NCBI RefSeq assembly: GCF_009909185.1
Contig: NZ_JAAAMV010000001.1
Span: 682,001 to 746,000 of the forward strand
Length of the DNA: 64,000 nt
Direction of reading: 5' to 3'
Source: Paenibacillus glycinis
Lineage (GTDB): Bacteria > Bacillota > Bacilli > Paenibacillales > Paenibacillaceae
Numbering within the stretch: the stretch's first letter is position 1; every line of letters starts with the position of its first letter. Below the pieces are notes generated by a model. The model was not told where the DNA came from. It saw nothing but the letters and a program-made list of their open reading frames with translations, and did not search any database. Below, piece by piece: positions 48,401 through 55,146 of the stretch. The position numbers and the translations under genes are program-made.

Positions 48401-48660
48401 TCGAAGCCGAGCTCGAATGGCTGCACGGCGGCGAACTGCCCGGCGTATACGGGCGCAAGCTGACGTTCGCTGCCGGCTCGCTCTACGTCTTCGTCTCGGA
48501 ATTCGCCTGCGATGCCGCGATCGAAGTCCGGGATCCGAAGACGGGCGTGCGCTACGCGTTCTCGCTTCCGCAGGAACGGACGGTCATGTTCGCCGCGGAT
48601 ACCGGCGGCAGGCTGCTCGGCGTATACCGCCCGGACGAAGTCGCGATCGAGGTTCGATAG
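45496..48660 (+). CDS. Large cytoplasmic clan GH-A glycoside hydrolase (beta-galactosidase-like)
   Basis: 1054 residues without a signal peptide. Residues 1 to about 300 form an amidotransferase-like domain; the centre (about 390-760) is a TIM barrel of clan GH-A with the acid/base Glu519 in WDLINEPS and the probable nucleophile Glu683 in NLIQETGIMYV. The part from about 780 (EVAVVYPYSNDFSNR, ILVPSAHSF, GGTLLFTGP) resembles the trimerisation domain of GH42 beta-galactosidases. The exact family (GH42, GH5-like or a related one) and substrate are uncertain. The start at 45496 gives a clean N-terminus; the ribosome site is weak (GAAAGG at 14 bases or GAAGAAG). Divergent from the LacI gene, with its own terminator. 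Confidence 0.8.
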   Translation: MGNPHILFYDESFPYAGERPDAASIARLRESFQIVSASELADALRDAAVYVHLHGSYFPKSAWPAILAHVSEGRGLIAAGGAPFKTPVIGTGGSWTPEPDQTAYHQQLHIHEALPVTTEGVAKLAHHREIPLFAGCEPLFAIEPTFGLVLHVTRADDRPGELGSAGPIDAHIHPLLKGVSGDGLERERSAPAVLLEHTKGPFAGSRMIFVNQRLGTAFWSGSGAEALARWAEFAAAGVTELWLKPNYGSYEPGERPVLTLQGQQILQARTERVSSGTAAWSFHIRILKANSSEAAEPVPSYDYDGGHFIEVWRTEAAFEIGRELVIQRIAAPLDAEAGFYAVECEAVSPSGERRLLRQGFWGMDQALLESGEPISCDRDYFIKNGRPLPIVGMTYMTSDVARKFLFLPNAAVWDRDMAQMKRAGINSIRTGFWTAWRSVMFVDGHPYEEVLRAIDALFLTAKRYDMEVTFNFFAFTPEAWEGVNPYLDPRSVEAQKRFIAAIVSRHANSKHVHWDLINEPSMFDPKRIFKGPRSARDPFEKAAYLAWLRERHGEIGLLQERWNMTPAELPSFEAVALPEPDDINFGTTENIAKRGGQWLDYTLFTMDMHNRWASRLIETIRSIQPKQLVTVGQDEGLGKQRPSPFFYAEAVDYTTVHSWWLMDNLVWDGIFAKAPDKPNLIQETGIMYVETPDGRAKRSEEELRNILERKYAYAFSTGGAGAVQWIWNINFYMNNVNESNIGALRADGTEKPEAAVSYDFGAFMAGIRDLFMDRRLEEVAVVYPYSNDFSNRNLAYDATTRAVRTLSYAMNVHAFGVGEYQLASLAESKPKLILVPSAHSFSGAALERLVSHVETHGGTLLFTGPLGLDEYWRPVQPKAAALGLGGVGNLLREELLELNGKLQPVSFGGTRIADSNKGLAAAAEGGPAKLTALKLGAGRLLYCPLPIELNERLEPLLAVYGEAIEQAGVEAELEWLHGGELPGVYGRKLTFAAGSLYVFVSEFACDAAIEVRDPKTGVRYAFSLPQERTVMFAADTGGRLLGVYRPDEVAIEVR

Positions 48661-48695
48661 GCCCCGCAGCTTCCATGTCCGGCGTGTTGGGGCAA

Positions 48696-48747
48696 TAAAA
48701 AGGCGAGCGCGTTCCCTCGGGGGACGCACTCGCCTTTTTATTTTGCC
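48696..48747 (+). terminator. Bidirectional terminator between glycosidase and nitroreductase genes
   Basis: Stem AAAAAGGCGAG-GCGT-CCC paired with GGG-ACGC-CTCGCCTTTTT (two single mismatches, loop of 4), with T and A runs at the two sides. Confidence 0.85.
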
Positions 48748-48842
48748 TTTTTTCTTATGCTTATCCTAGCCCTCTCGCCTCGCGCTTTTCCCCTTGCTTG
48801 ATTGCCTTTCGCTTAGCCTTTCGCTACTTGCCGTCAGCCGCT

Positions 48843-49418
48843 TCAGGCCTCGATCCACGTCGTCTTGCTTGCCGCCGACGACCGTTTCGCTTGCGGCGGC
48901 GTCATGTCGGGAACGCCCAAATAAATAAAGCCCAGCATCTTGTCCTGCGGGCGCAGGCCAAACGCTTCGTTCATGAGCGGGTGATAGCACGGCTCTCCGC
49001 TTCTCCACACCGCGCCCAGGCCGAGCGCATGAATCGTCAGCAGCATATTTTGAATCGCCGCGTTGACGGCGCCGTATTCCTCCAGCTCGATGACGTCCTT
49101 GCGCTCCGTCGGAACGACGGCGACGGCGATGACGACCGGCGCGCGCAGCGCTTTTTTCTTGGCATCCTCGGCCTTGGCTTCCAGCGCCTCCGCGTCCAAG
49201 CCGGCGCCCGCCTGCGCTACTGCGATCGCCGCCAGCGCTTCGCCCAGCTTGCCGCGGCCTTCGCCGCTCAGCACGAAGAAGCGCCAAGGCTCCGTCAGCC
49301 GGTGATTCGGCGCCCATACGGCCGCTTCCAGTATTTGCTCGATCGTTTCTTTGGCCACCGGCTCCTGCGTAACTTTGCCGATGCTTCTTCTCGTGCGGAT
49401 CGCTTCGATAATGTCCAT
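48843..49418 (-). CDS. Nitroreductase-family FMN oxidoreductase
   Basis: 191 residues with the FMN-binding RTRRSIGKV at the N-terminus, EAAVWAPNHRLTEPWRFFVL, and GLGAVWRSGEP later on. The short length and PNHRLTEPW fit the YdjA/TdsD-like subgroup. Such enzymes reduce nitro compounds or quinones with NAD(P)H as homodimers; the native substrate is unknown. It is probably a single-gene unit. GGAGA-type site before the ATG. Confidence 0.88.
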   Translation of the reverse strand: MDIIEAIRTRRSIGKVTQEPVAKETIEQILEAAVWAPNHRLTEPWRFFVLSGEGRGKLGEALAAIAVAQAGAGLDAEALEAKAEDAKKKALRAPVVIAVAVVPTERKDVIELEEYGAVNAAIQNMLLTIHALGLGAVWRSGEPCYHPLMNEAFGLRPQDKMLGFIYLGVPDMTPPQAKRSSAASKTTWIEA

Positions 49419-49519
49419 GTTCGTCTCCTGTCCTCTACCAACGGTTTGATAGATTTATTGTAGCATAGCCGCGGGTAAAAGTTGAACGGGCGGACGGCGC
49501 CGTGCATGCTCCGGCGAGC

Positions 49520-49563
49520 AAAAAAAGTCCCGCCCGGACCGGCAGTCGCCGATCCGAACGGGA
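49520..49563 (-). terminator. Terminator after the isomerase gene
   Basis: On the minus strand CCCG-CGGATCGGC / GCCGGTCCG-CGGG (loop of 4, small internal mismatch) is followed by ACTTTTTTTG. Confidence 0.8.
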
Positions 49564-49582
49564 TGCTCCCGCTTGCAGCCGC

Positions 49583-50422
49583 TTAAGCCAAGCCGGCCGC
49601 AAGGTAAACTTTATCGAAGCCGGCTCTGGAGCGGGCCAGCAAGCCTTCCGGCGTATCGGTCGGCGCTTCCGACGCCAAGATCTCCTGCGTGACGGAGCCT
49701 TTGTAGCCGATCGCGTTCAGCGCCTTCAGGAAGCCGCCCAGATCGATGACGCCTTCGCCCGGATACAATCTGCCGTTATCGCGGGCTTCTTCCACGGGCA
49801 CGTCCGGCGCGTCGTTGATATGCACGTGGACGATCTGATCCGGCGTCAACGCCTCGATGGCCGAGAGGCCGAGGCCGTTCGTGTACCAATGATAGGAGTC
49901 GAACAGCAGGCCGACATTCGGCTCGCCGATGGCCGCGATCCAGTCCAGCGTTTCTTCCAGCGTCCACAGAAACGGATTCGCCCAAGCGGTCCGCAGATGA
50001 TGCGGGCCGACGAATTCCAGGCCGAGGCGGATGCCGAAAGCGCCGAGGATTTGCGCGCAGGTGCGCAGCCGGCGCGTCGCGATCGCGGTGAAATGGGCTG
50101 CCTTGTAATCCGTCGCGGGCAGCACGTACGTGCAGCAATTGCGAACGCCGAGCGAAGCCGCCGCCGCGGCTTCCTCCGCCAGCTTCGCGAGTCCGGCGCG
50201 GAAGGTATCCTCCGAATGCCGCCACTCCGCGGACAAGCCGATGGAGCCGATCGTCACGCCGCTGTCCGCCAGCAGCTTGCGCGCGCCTTCGAGGCCGTTG
50301 CGGTCGATCAAGCCTTTCGCGTCGATGTCGACGGTTTGAAAGCCGTATTCGCCGGCAAGCGCGATGAAGCGCTCGTCGCTGCCGATATCGCCGAGTCCGG
50401 CGCGGGAAAGTCCTTTTAACAT
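49583..50422 (-). CDS. Sugar phosphate isomerase/epimerase (xylose-isomerase-like TIM barrel)
   Basis: 279 residues of the AP-endonuclease-2/IolE-like family. Visible are LGLEFVGPHHLR (metal-binding Glu), VGLLFDSYHWYTNG (Asp-x-x-His), IVHVHINDAPD (His-x-Asn-Asp) and the last Glu in VTQEILASE. The substrate is not clear; relatives act on inositol derivatives, hydroxypyruvate or ketoses. It lies 55 bases after the Gfo/Idh/MocA gene in the same direction, and the pair probably works on one sugar or polyol. GGAGG lies 10 bases before the ATG. Confidence 0.85.
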   Translation of the reverse strand: MLKGLSRAGLGDIGSDERFIALAGEYGFQTVDIDAKGLIDRNGLEGARKLLADSGVTIGSIGLSAEWRHSEDTFRAGLAKLAEEAAAAASLGVRNCCTYVLPATDYKAAHFTAIATRRLRTCAQILGAFGIRLGLEFVGPHHLRTAWANPFLWTLEETLDWIAAIGEPNVGLLFDSYHWYTNGLGLSAIEALTPDQIVHVHINDAPDVPVEEARDNGRLYPGEGVIDLGGFLKALNAIGYKGSVTQEILASEAPTDTPEGLLARSRAGFDKVYLAAGLA

Positions 50423-50477
50423 GTGCTGTCAGCCTCCATAGGTTCAATAGATTAGGAATAACGGGATGATTCGAGCC

Positions 50478-51542
50478 TTACAGATTCCAGTCGAGCTTCA
50501 CTTCATGTCCCGTCCGCGACGATTCGTAAATCGCGTCCAGCACCAGATTGTTCGTAAAGCCCGTCAGCGCCGACGTGATCGGCTGCTTGCCCGTGATGAT
50601 GCAGTCCAGGAAATGCCGGCTCAGGCGAAGCCGCTCGTGCTCGTCGTTCTCCGGCCGGGAAAGCGGGGTTTCCAAAGGCTTGTCGAACTTCTCCGTCAGC
50701 AGTTTCCCGGTCGCGCCGCGGTAGCTCGCGCCGCCCTCGGTGCCCATCAGGTGCACGAAAGGCGTGTTGTCCGTATCCATATGAACCGCCCAGCTGACTT
50801 CAAGCGTGAGCGAGCTGCCGTCTTCCATCTTGATGAGCGCCGTCGCCAGATCCTCGACGTCGTAGATGCCGTTCCAGTTCGGCTTGCCCCAGGTGCCGAT
50901 GCCCTTGCGCTTCGGTCCGAATTCCGCGTACGTCGCGCCGTAGACCGACACCGGCTTCGGGTTGCCCATGAGATACAGCGCCAGGTCGAGCATATGGACG
51001 CCGATGTCGATCAGCGGACCGCCGCCGGATTGATCCATGCGCGTAAACCACGTGCCCCAGCCCGGGATGCCCTTGCGGCGGTACCAGCCGGTCTTGGCCG
51101 TATAGATCCTGCCGAGCTCGCCGCGGTCGACCTGTTCCTTGATCTGCATCGGCACGGATTCCCAGCGCATCTGATGACCGATCATGACGACCTTGTCGGT
51201 TGCTTGGCTTGCTCGCAGAATCTCCTTGGCCGCCGCCGCGTTGATGCCCATCGGCTTCTCCAGCAGCACGTGCTTGCCGGCTTCGATCGCCCGAACGGCC
51301 AGCTCCGCGTGGTACTGGTTCGGCACGCCGATGACGACCGCGTCCACGTTCGGGCTTTGAATGAGCGCCTCCGGCGATTCCAGCACGGCCGGAATGCCGT
51401 ATTCGACCGCCCGCTGCTCCGCCAAAGGCAAATAAAGATCCGTGATTGCCGTTATTTCGCAAACGTCGCGCAGCTGCGAGAACTGCGAAGCGTGAACGCT
51501 TCCAATATTGCCGGCGCCGATAATGCCGATCCGAATTGCCAT
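50478..51542 (-). CDS. Gfo/Idh/MocA-family oxidoreductase
   Basis: 354 residues with the N-terminal Rossmann motif IRIGIIGAGNIGSVH, then VLLEKPMGINAAAAKEIL (the EKP motif with the catalytic Lys) and IDIGVHMLDLALYLMG (the conserved DxxxH motif, here D-IGVHMLD). It uses NAD(P) to oxidise or reduce a sugar, inositol or related polyol. GGGGAGG lies before the ATG. It is divergent from the AraC-type gene at 51676, which is the likely regulator. Confidence 0.9.
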   Translation of the reverse strand: MAIRIGIIGAGNIGSVHASQFSQLRDVCEITAITDLYLPLAEQRAVEYGIPAVLESPEALIQSPNVDAVVIGVPNQYHAELAVRAIEAGKHVLLEKPMGINAAAAKEILRASQATDKVVMIGHQMRWESVPMQIKEQVDRGELGRIYTAKTGWYRRKGIPGWGTWFTRMDQSGGGPLIDIGVHMLDLALYLMGNPKPVSVYGATYAEFGPKRKGIGTWGKPNWNGIYDVEDLATALIKMEDGSSLTLEVSWAVHMDTDNTPFVHLMGTEGGASYRGATGKLLTEKFDKPLETPLSRPENDEHERLRLSRHFLDCIITGKQPITSALTGFTNNLVLDAIYESSRTGHEVKLDWNL

Positions 51543-51675
51543 CGCTTAGTTCCTCCCCGGATACCTTGCCTGCGTGATAACGCTAGTGTTCGATTCTATG
51601 ATAAAGTAGTCTGTAGAAAAAAGCTTGTCTCATATTTCGATAAACGTCCCATTTCTTCGGAGGATCGCAATTGCC

Positions 51676-52545
51676 ATGACCCATTTTCCGGATTATTTGA
51701 AAACGTATCCGAACGCCGACTCGGCGTTCCCTTTCCATATCGGCATTCATGCGCTGCAGCGCGGCTTCCGGGCGCATCGCCACGACTTCCTGGAGCTGTC
51801 GTACGTCATCGAGGGCCGGGGCTCCGAGGTCGTCAACAACGTCCGGCACGAGATGGTGCCCGGCACGTTCACGTTCGTGCAGCCGTACCAGGTGCACGAG
51901 TTGTTCACCGAACCGGGGAGCACGCTGCTCTTGTACAACTGCATGTTCAGCATGGACCTGCTGATGGACGCCGGCGGTCACGGCGACGGGCTGGCGGAGC
52001 TGATCGAGCCGAGCCCGCTGCCGCCGTATACGGCGTTTACCGGCGTCATTGCGGAGCGCACCCGCTTCCTCATCGACGACATGATGCGCGAATACGAAGG
52101 GAACGCGCCCTGGCGGCTTACGCTGCTGCAGGCCCGGCTGAAGGAGCTGCTCGTCTGCTTCGACCGCGAGCGGCGGAAGCACCAGCCCGGCGTTGCGGCG
52201 ATCGCGTCCTCCGCGAAGCCGGGCGCGTCCGTCTGGCCCATCATTCATCATATCCACCGCAATTACCAGGAGGACGTGACGCTGACGCAGCTGGCGGACC
52301 GTTTCGGCATGAGCGCCTCGCGCATCAGCGAGGTGATCAAGGAGAAAACCGGGCAGACGTTCGTTCATTTCCTGCAGGATCTGCGGCTGCGGCATGCGAG
52401 CTCCCTGCTCGTCTCGACCGATTACAGCGTCGTCGAAGTCGCGCTCGAGGTCGGGTTCGGCTCGTACAAGACCTTTGCCAAAGTCTTCCGCGAACGCAAG
52501 GGAATGGCGCCGCTGGCCTACCGCAAAGCCAAAAGACCCGTCTGA
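51676..52545 (+). CDS. AraC-family transcription regulator (cupin sensor)
   Basis: 289 residues. The N-terminal half is a cupin-type sensor (RAHRHDFLELSYVIEGRGSEV, then VPGTFTFVQPYQVHEL). The C-terminal half has two HTH motifs (VTLTQLADRFGMSASRISEVIKEKTG and YSVVEVALEVGFGSYKTFAKVF). It should activate transcription when it binds a sugar. Divergent from the Gfo/Idh/MocA-isomerase pair. The ATG at 51676 has GGAGG 12 bases upstream, a little far; the frame extends back to a TTG at 51625. Confidence 0.88.
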   Translation: MTHFPDYLKTYPNADSAFPFHIGIHALQRGFRAHRHDFLELSYVIEGRGSEVVNNVRHEMVPGTFTFVQPYQVHELFTEPGSTLLLYNCMFSMDLLMDAGGHGDGLAELIEPSPLPPYTAFTGVIAERTRFLIDDMMREYEGNAPWRLTLLQARLKELLVCFDRERRKHQPGVAAIASSAKPGASVWPIIHHIHRNYQEDVTLTQLADRFGMSASRISEVIKEKTGQTFVHFLQDLRLRHASSLLVSTDYSVVEVALEVGFGSYKTFAKVFRERKGMAPLAYRKAKRPV

Positions 52546-52560
52546 TTAGAGACGGGTCTT
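52529..52560 (-). terminator. Hairpin between AraC and PhyH genes
   Basis: AAGACCCGTCT / AGACGGGTCTT, an 11-bp stem that contains the AraC stop codon region. On the minus strand TTTTGG follows, so it probably ends the PhyH transcript. Confidence 0.6.
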
Positions 52561-52578
52561 GAATTCGTTCGCCGCCGC

Positions 52579-53457
52579 TTAGACGCGATGCAGCTGGCGG
52601 CCCTGATCGTCCTTCACCGCCTGCCAGAGACGCCGCCACTCGCCGGCATCCCGCAGCACGCTCTCCGGCTCCGACGCGCTGCGCACGGGGAAAGAAGGCT
52701 GGGACGAACGGCCCGACGGCGCCCCCGTCTTGTGATAACGCAGATCGACGGACCAGCGCACGATATCCGAGCGGTTGCCGATGCCCCTGTGCGGCGTGTA
52801 TTTGTTCATGATGACGAGGCCGCCCTTCGGGCATTCCGCGAGCACCGGCTTCGCCTCCGGCAGCTTGTCGGGGTCGATGGTCGTTCCGCCCTCGGCCCGG
52901 TGATTGACGTAGCCCTGCTTGAATACGCGCGGCATGACTTCCATGCAGCCCGTCTCCGCCGTCGCGTCCACGAGGGGCATCCAGAACGTGATGATCTCCG
53001 ATGCCTCGGAATCCGGCGACGTCACGGCGCAGTCTTGATGCCAAGGCACGTTTTGAAAATAATCCGGTTCGTCCGCGGCGAGCTTCGACGGCACCTTCGC
53101 CCGCACATGCTGGATCGGGTTGCAGCTGAGCTCGCTGCCGAGCAGGCATTCCACGACGTCCACCAGCTTGCCGTGCCCAAGCAGACGGAACATCGCCTCG
53201 CCCAGATAGGATCGGATGTCCAGCCCCTTGCCGATCTCCGGGCACTCCGCGTACAGACAAGCGTAACGACGTTCGAACGGCTCCTTCTCGTAAAGCGCTT
53301 TCAACTTTCCTTCCGCGAACAGCCTCCGCGCGCGGCCGTCGATCTCCCGCGCCAGCTCGTCGATGACCGGCTGCAGGTCATGGCCGTCCAGCACGTCCGG
53401 CACGATCAGATACCCTTCCGTTTGATACGAAATGATTTGCTCCAGCGATAACCGCAT
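52579..53457 (-). CDS. Phytanoyl-CoA dioxygenase (PhyH)-family Fe(II)/2-oxoglutarate oxygenase
   Basis: 292 residues. The iron ligands appear complete: His140-x-Asp142 in VPWHQDC and His223 in KYTPHRGIGNRS, with Arg229 or Arg234 as the 2-oxoglutarate contact (IVRWSVDLRY). The substrate is unknown; bacterial PhyH proteins hydroxylate small metabolites such as ectoine, phosphonates or natural products. GGAGG lies 9 bases before the ATG. It follows the second AraC-type gene in the same direction (108-base gap), so that regulator is a likely partner. Confidence 0.88.
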   Translation of the reverse strand: MRLSLEQIISYQTEGYLIVPDVLDGHDLQPVIDELAREIDGRARRLFAEGKLKALYEKEPFERRYACLYAECPEIGKGLDIRSYLGEAMFRLLGHGKLVDVVECLLGSELSCNPIQHVRAKVPSKLAADEPDYFQNVPWHQDCAVTSPDSEASEIITFWMPLVDATAETGCMEVMPRVFKQGYVNHRAEGGTTIDPDKLPEAKPVLAECPKGGLVIMNKYTPHRGIGNRSDIVRWSVDLRYHKTGAPSGRSSQPSFPVRSASEPESVLRDAGEWRRLWQAVKDDQGRQLHRV

Positions 53458-53565
53458 ATGCGCATGCCTCCGTTTTCGAACGCTTCGATTGGTCTTCCCG
53501 CCATCTATGCTACCAGCAGGCCGGCCGTCGTTGAAGGTACGAAATTCGCTTCCATGCGGACGATC

Positions 53566-54435
53566 TTATCCTCTTCGGTACTCGACGGGCGCGCGCCCGT
53601 GATGCCTGCGGAACAGACGCGCGAAATACGACGGATCCTCGTAGCCCAGCATGGCCGCGATCGTAAACACGGGATAATCCGTATACAGCAGCAGCTTCTC
53701 CGCTTCCGCCATCCGCAGCCGCTGCAAATACGTCATCGGCGCCATGCCGGCGTGCGTCTTGAACGCGCGGCACAAATAATTGGGCGACCAATGGACGAGC
53801 TCCGCGAGCTCCTCCAGTCGGACGGGTTCGCCGAGGCGGGCGGCCATATGGCGTTTCAGCGTATCGATCTCGTCGGCGACGCCGACCCTGCCCGGCACGA
53901 TGCCGTCCGCGGCGATCAACTGCCACAGCAGCTCCTCCGCGCGCAGCAGCAGGTCCATGGCTTGGAGGGATCGATGCTCCGCCGTGAGAAAGCGGTTGGC
54001 GGGATCCAGCAGCCGGTTGAAGCCTTCCAGCAGCCACGGACGGAGCTGCGCAGGGACGGCGATGGGTTGTGTCCGCAGCAGCCACGGCACCGGAACGCCG
54101 CGCTTCTCCTCGAACCAATCGAAAAAGTTGGCGCAGGCGGGTTGGTCCTCCTCGTCGCGGACGAGAAAGGTGCATTCCAGATTATGCAGCGGAGTCCGTT
54201 CGTCCCCGTGGAACTGATGCCATTCGTCCGGATTGATGATGTACAGCAATCCCGGCACCGCCCGGGTCATCCGTTCGTTCACGAGAAAACGGCCTTCGCC
54301 GTCCGTGACGTACATCAGATGAAACACGGGATGCCGATGCCGGACCGTCAGCATGCCGGCGCGGCCCTGCTGGCGATCCGTCGTCACATGTTCCAAGCGC
54401 AAAAGCCGGCCGTTCATCAAAACGCGCATACTCAT
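53566..54435 (-). CDS. AraC-family transcription regulator
   Basis: 289 residues. The N-terminal sensor has RHRHPVFHLMYVTDGEGRFLV and LLYIINPDEWHQFHG. The C-terminus has two HTH motifs (LEELAELVHWSPNYLCRAFKTHAG and YPVFTIAAMLGYEDPSYFARLFRR) and ends EYRRG. The start at 54435 has GGGGAGG upstream; the open frame further upstream runs through the terminator of the next gene and is not used. It probably controls the PhyH gene. Confidence 0.88.
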   Translation of the reverse strand: MSMRVLMNGRLLRLEHVTTDRQQGRAGMLTVRHRHPVFHLMYVTDGEGRFLVNERMTRAVPGLLYIINPDEWHQFHGDERTPLHNLECTFLVRDEEDQPACANFFDWFEEKRGVPVPWLLRTQPIAVPAQLRPWLLEGFNRLLDPANRFLTAEHRSLQAMDLLLRAEELLWQLIAADGIVPGRVGVADEIDTLKRHMAARLGEPVRLEELAELVHWSPNYLCRAFKTHAGMAPMTYLQRLRMAEAEKLLLYTDYPVFTIAAMLGYEDPSYFARLFRRHHGRAPVEYRRG

Positions 54436-54503
54436 GGCGGAAGCCTCCCCGTACGATGTCAAACGGAACCTCTCCCACCATTTTACCAAGGCAGGCCAAC
54501 GCC

Positions 54504-54537
54504 GAAAAGACCGGGACCCTCCGTCCCGGCCTTTTCT
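54504..54537 (-). terminator. Terminator after the IDEAL-type gene
   Basis: On the minus strand GGCCGGGAC / GTCCCGGTC (loop GGAGG) is followed by TTTTCG; CTTTTCTT follows on the other strand as well. Confidence 0.8.
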
Positions 54538-54559
54538 TATATGAACGCCTCTTCTATGA

Positions 54560-54931
54560 TCAATAGAATTGGCCGAGGCGGTTGCGGCCATGCAGGATCG
54601 GCGCGCTGCCGTCCGCATTCTGTTCCTGCTTCTCCGCGATCGCGTGCAGGCGCTCGGTCAACTCCGCGAACCACTCCGAATCGCGCGTCGCCAGCGCCAG
54701 CTCGATAAAGTCCATGATCGGTTCTTCGTAATCCAGCACCTGAAGCGTCGGCTGCTCCTTGAGCCAACTGCTCAACACGGCGACCGTAGTGCCTACGGCG
54801 GCATCGTGATCCGATTGAACGACATAAACCGTCGCAATGTTTTGCCTTTCGTTCAGCGACGTTATGAAACCTTGAATAAGTTCCCCGTCTTTCGTTCTGC
54901 CTTGTACCCAATCACTAATCGCAAAGCCCAT
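54560..54931 (-). CDS. Small protein with a probable IDEAL domain
   Basis: 123 residues. The N-terminal half forms a small beta-rich region (ISDWVQGRTKDGELIQGFITS, VYVVQSDHDAAVGTTV). The middle EEPIMDFIELALATRDSEWFAELTERL fits the IDEAL motif (acidic-hydrophobic helix pair) of Bacillales proteins such as YpiB and some ComK-related proteins; this match is by eye. The C-terminus ends RNRLGQFY. The ATG at 54931 follows AGGTGG. Its transcription should start from a perfect consensus promoter 130 bases upstream that is overlapped by a palindromic operator, with a second identical operator in the leader. Confidence 0.6.
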   Translation of the reverse strand: MGFAISDWVQGRTKDGELIQGFITSLNERQNIATVYVVQSDHDAAVGTTVAVLSSWLKEQPTLQVLDYEEPIMDFIELALATRDSEWFAELTERLHAIAEKQEQNADGSAPILHGRNRLGQFY

Positions 54932-54971
54932 CGTCAGCACCACCTGTCTGCGGATTTTTGGAAGCTCCTTA

Positions 54972-54994
54972 ACTGTAAGTGTATCAGTTACAGT
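54972..54994. promoter_or_regulatory. Palindromic operator copy 2 (leader of the IDEAL-type gene)
   Basis: ACTGTAA, 9 bases, TTACAGT: the same half-sites, spacing and inner TAT-AG pattern as the site at 55054. It lies 41 bases before the start codon and downstream of the promoter, where a bound repressor would block elongation. The centres of the two sites are 82 bases apart. Confidence 0.75.
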
Positions 54995-55053
54995 ATAGGG
55001 TGGAAAAGAGGACGATTCGCATGGCTGCCTGCTAGCCGTCCCTTTTCTCTGTT

Positions 55054-55076
55054 ACTGTAATTATATGAGTTACAGT
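55054..55076. promoter_or_regulatory. Palindromic operator copy 1 (overlaps the promoter)
   Basis: ACTGTAA, 9 bases, TTACAGT. The site covers the -10 element and part of the spacer of the promoter at 55060-55088, the classical position for repression. Confidence 0.8.
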
Positions 55077-55088
55077 TATTTATGTCAA
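55060..55088 (-). promoter_or_regulatory. Perfect consensus vegetative promoter of the IDEAL-type gene
   Basis: Minus-strand TTGACA, 17 bases, TATAAT. It is the strongest promoter by sequence in the window and must be controlled by the overlapping operator. The transcript start is expected near 55053. Confidence 0.9.
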
Positions 55089-55146
55089 GCAGCTTACTAA
55101 AATAAAGTAAATAACTGATGATGTTAAAACTTTACGTCGCCGGACC

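Noticed and set aside
45469..48729. 1086-residue open frame opposite the GH-A glycosidase
   Set aside because: Arg/Val/His-rich complement of a real gene with clear catalytic motifs on the other strand.
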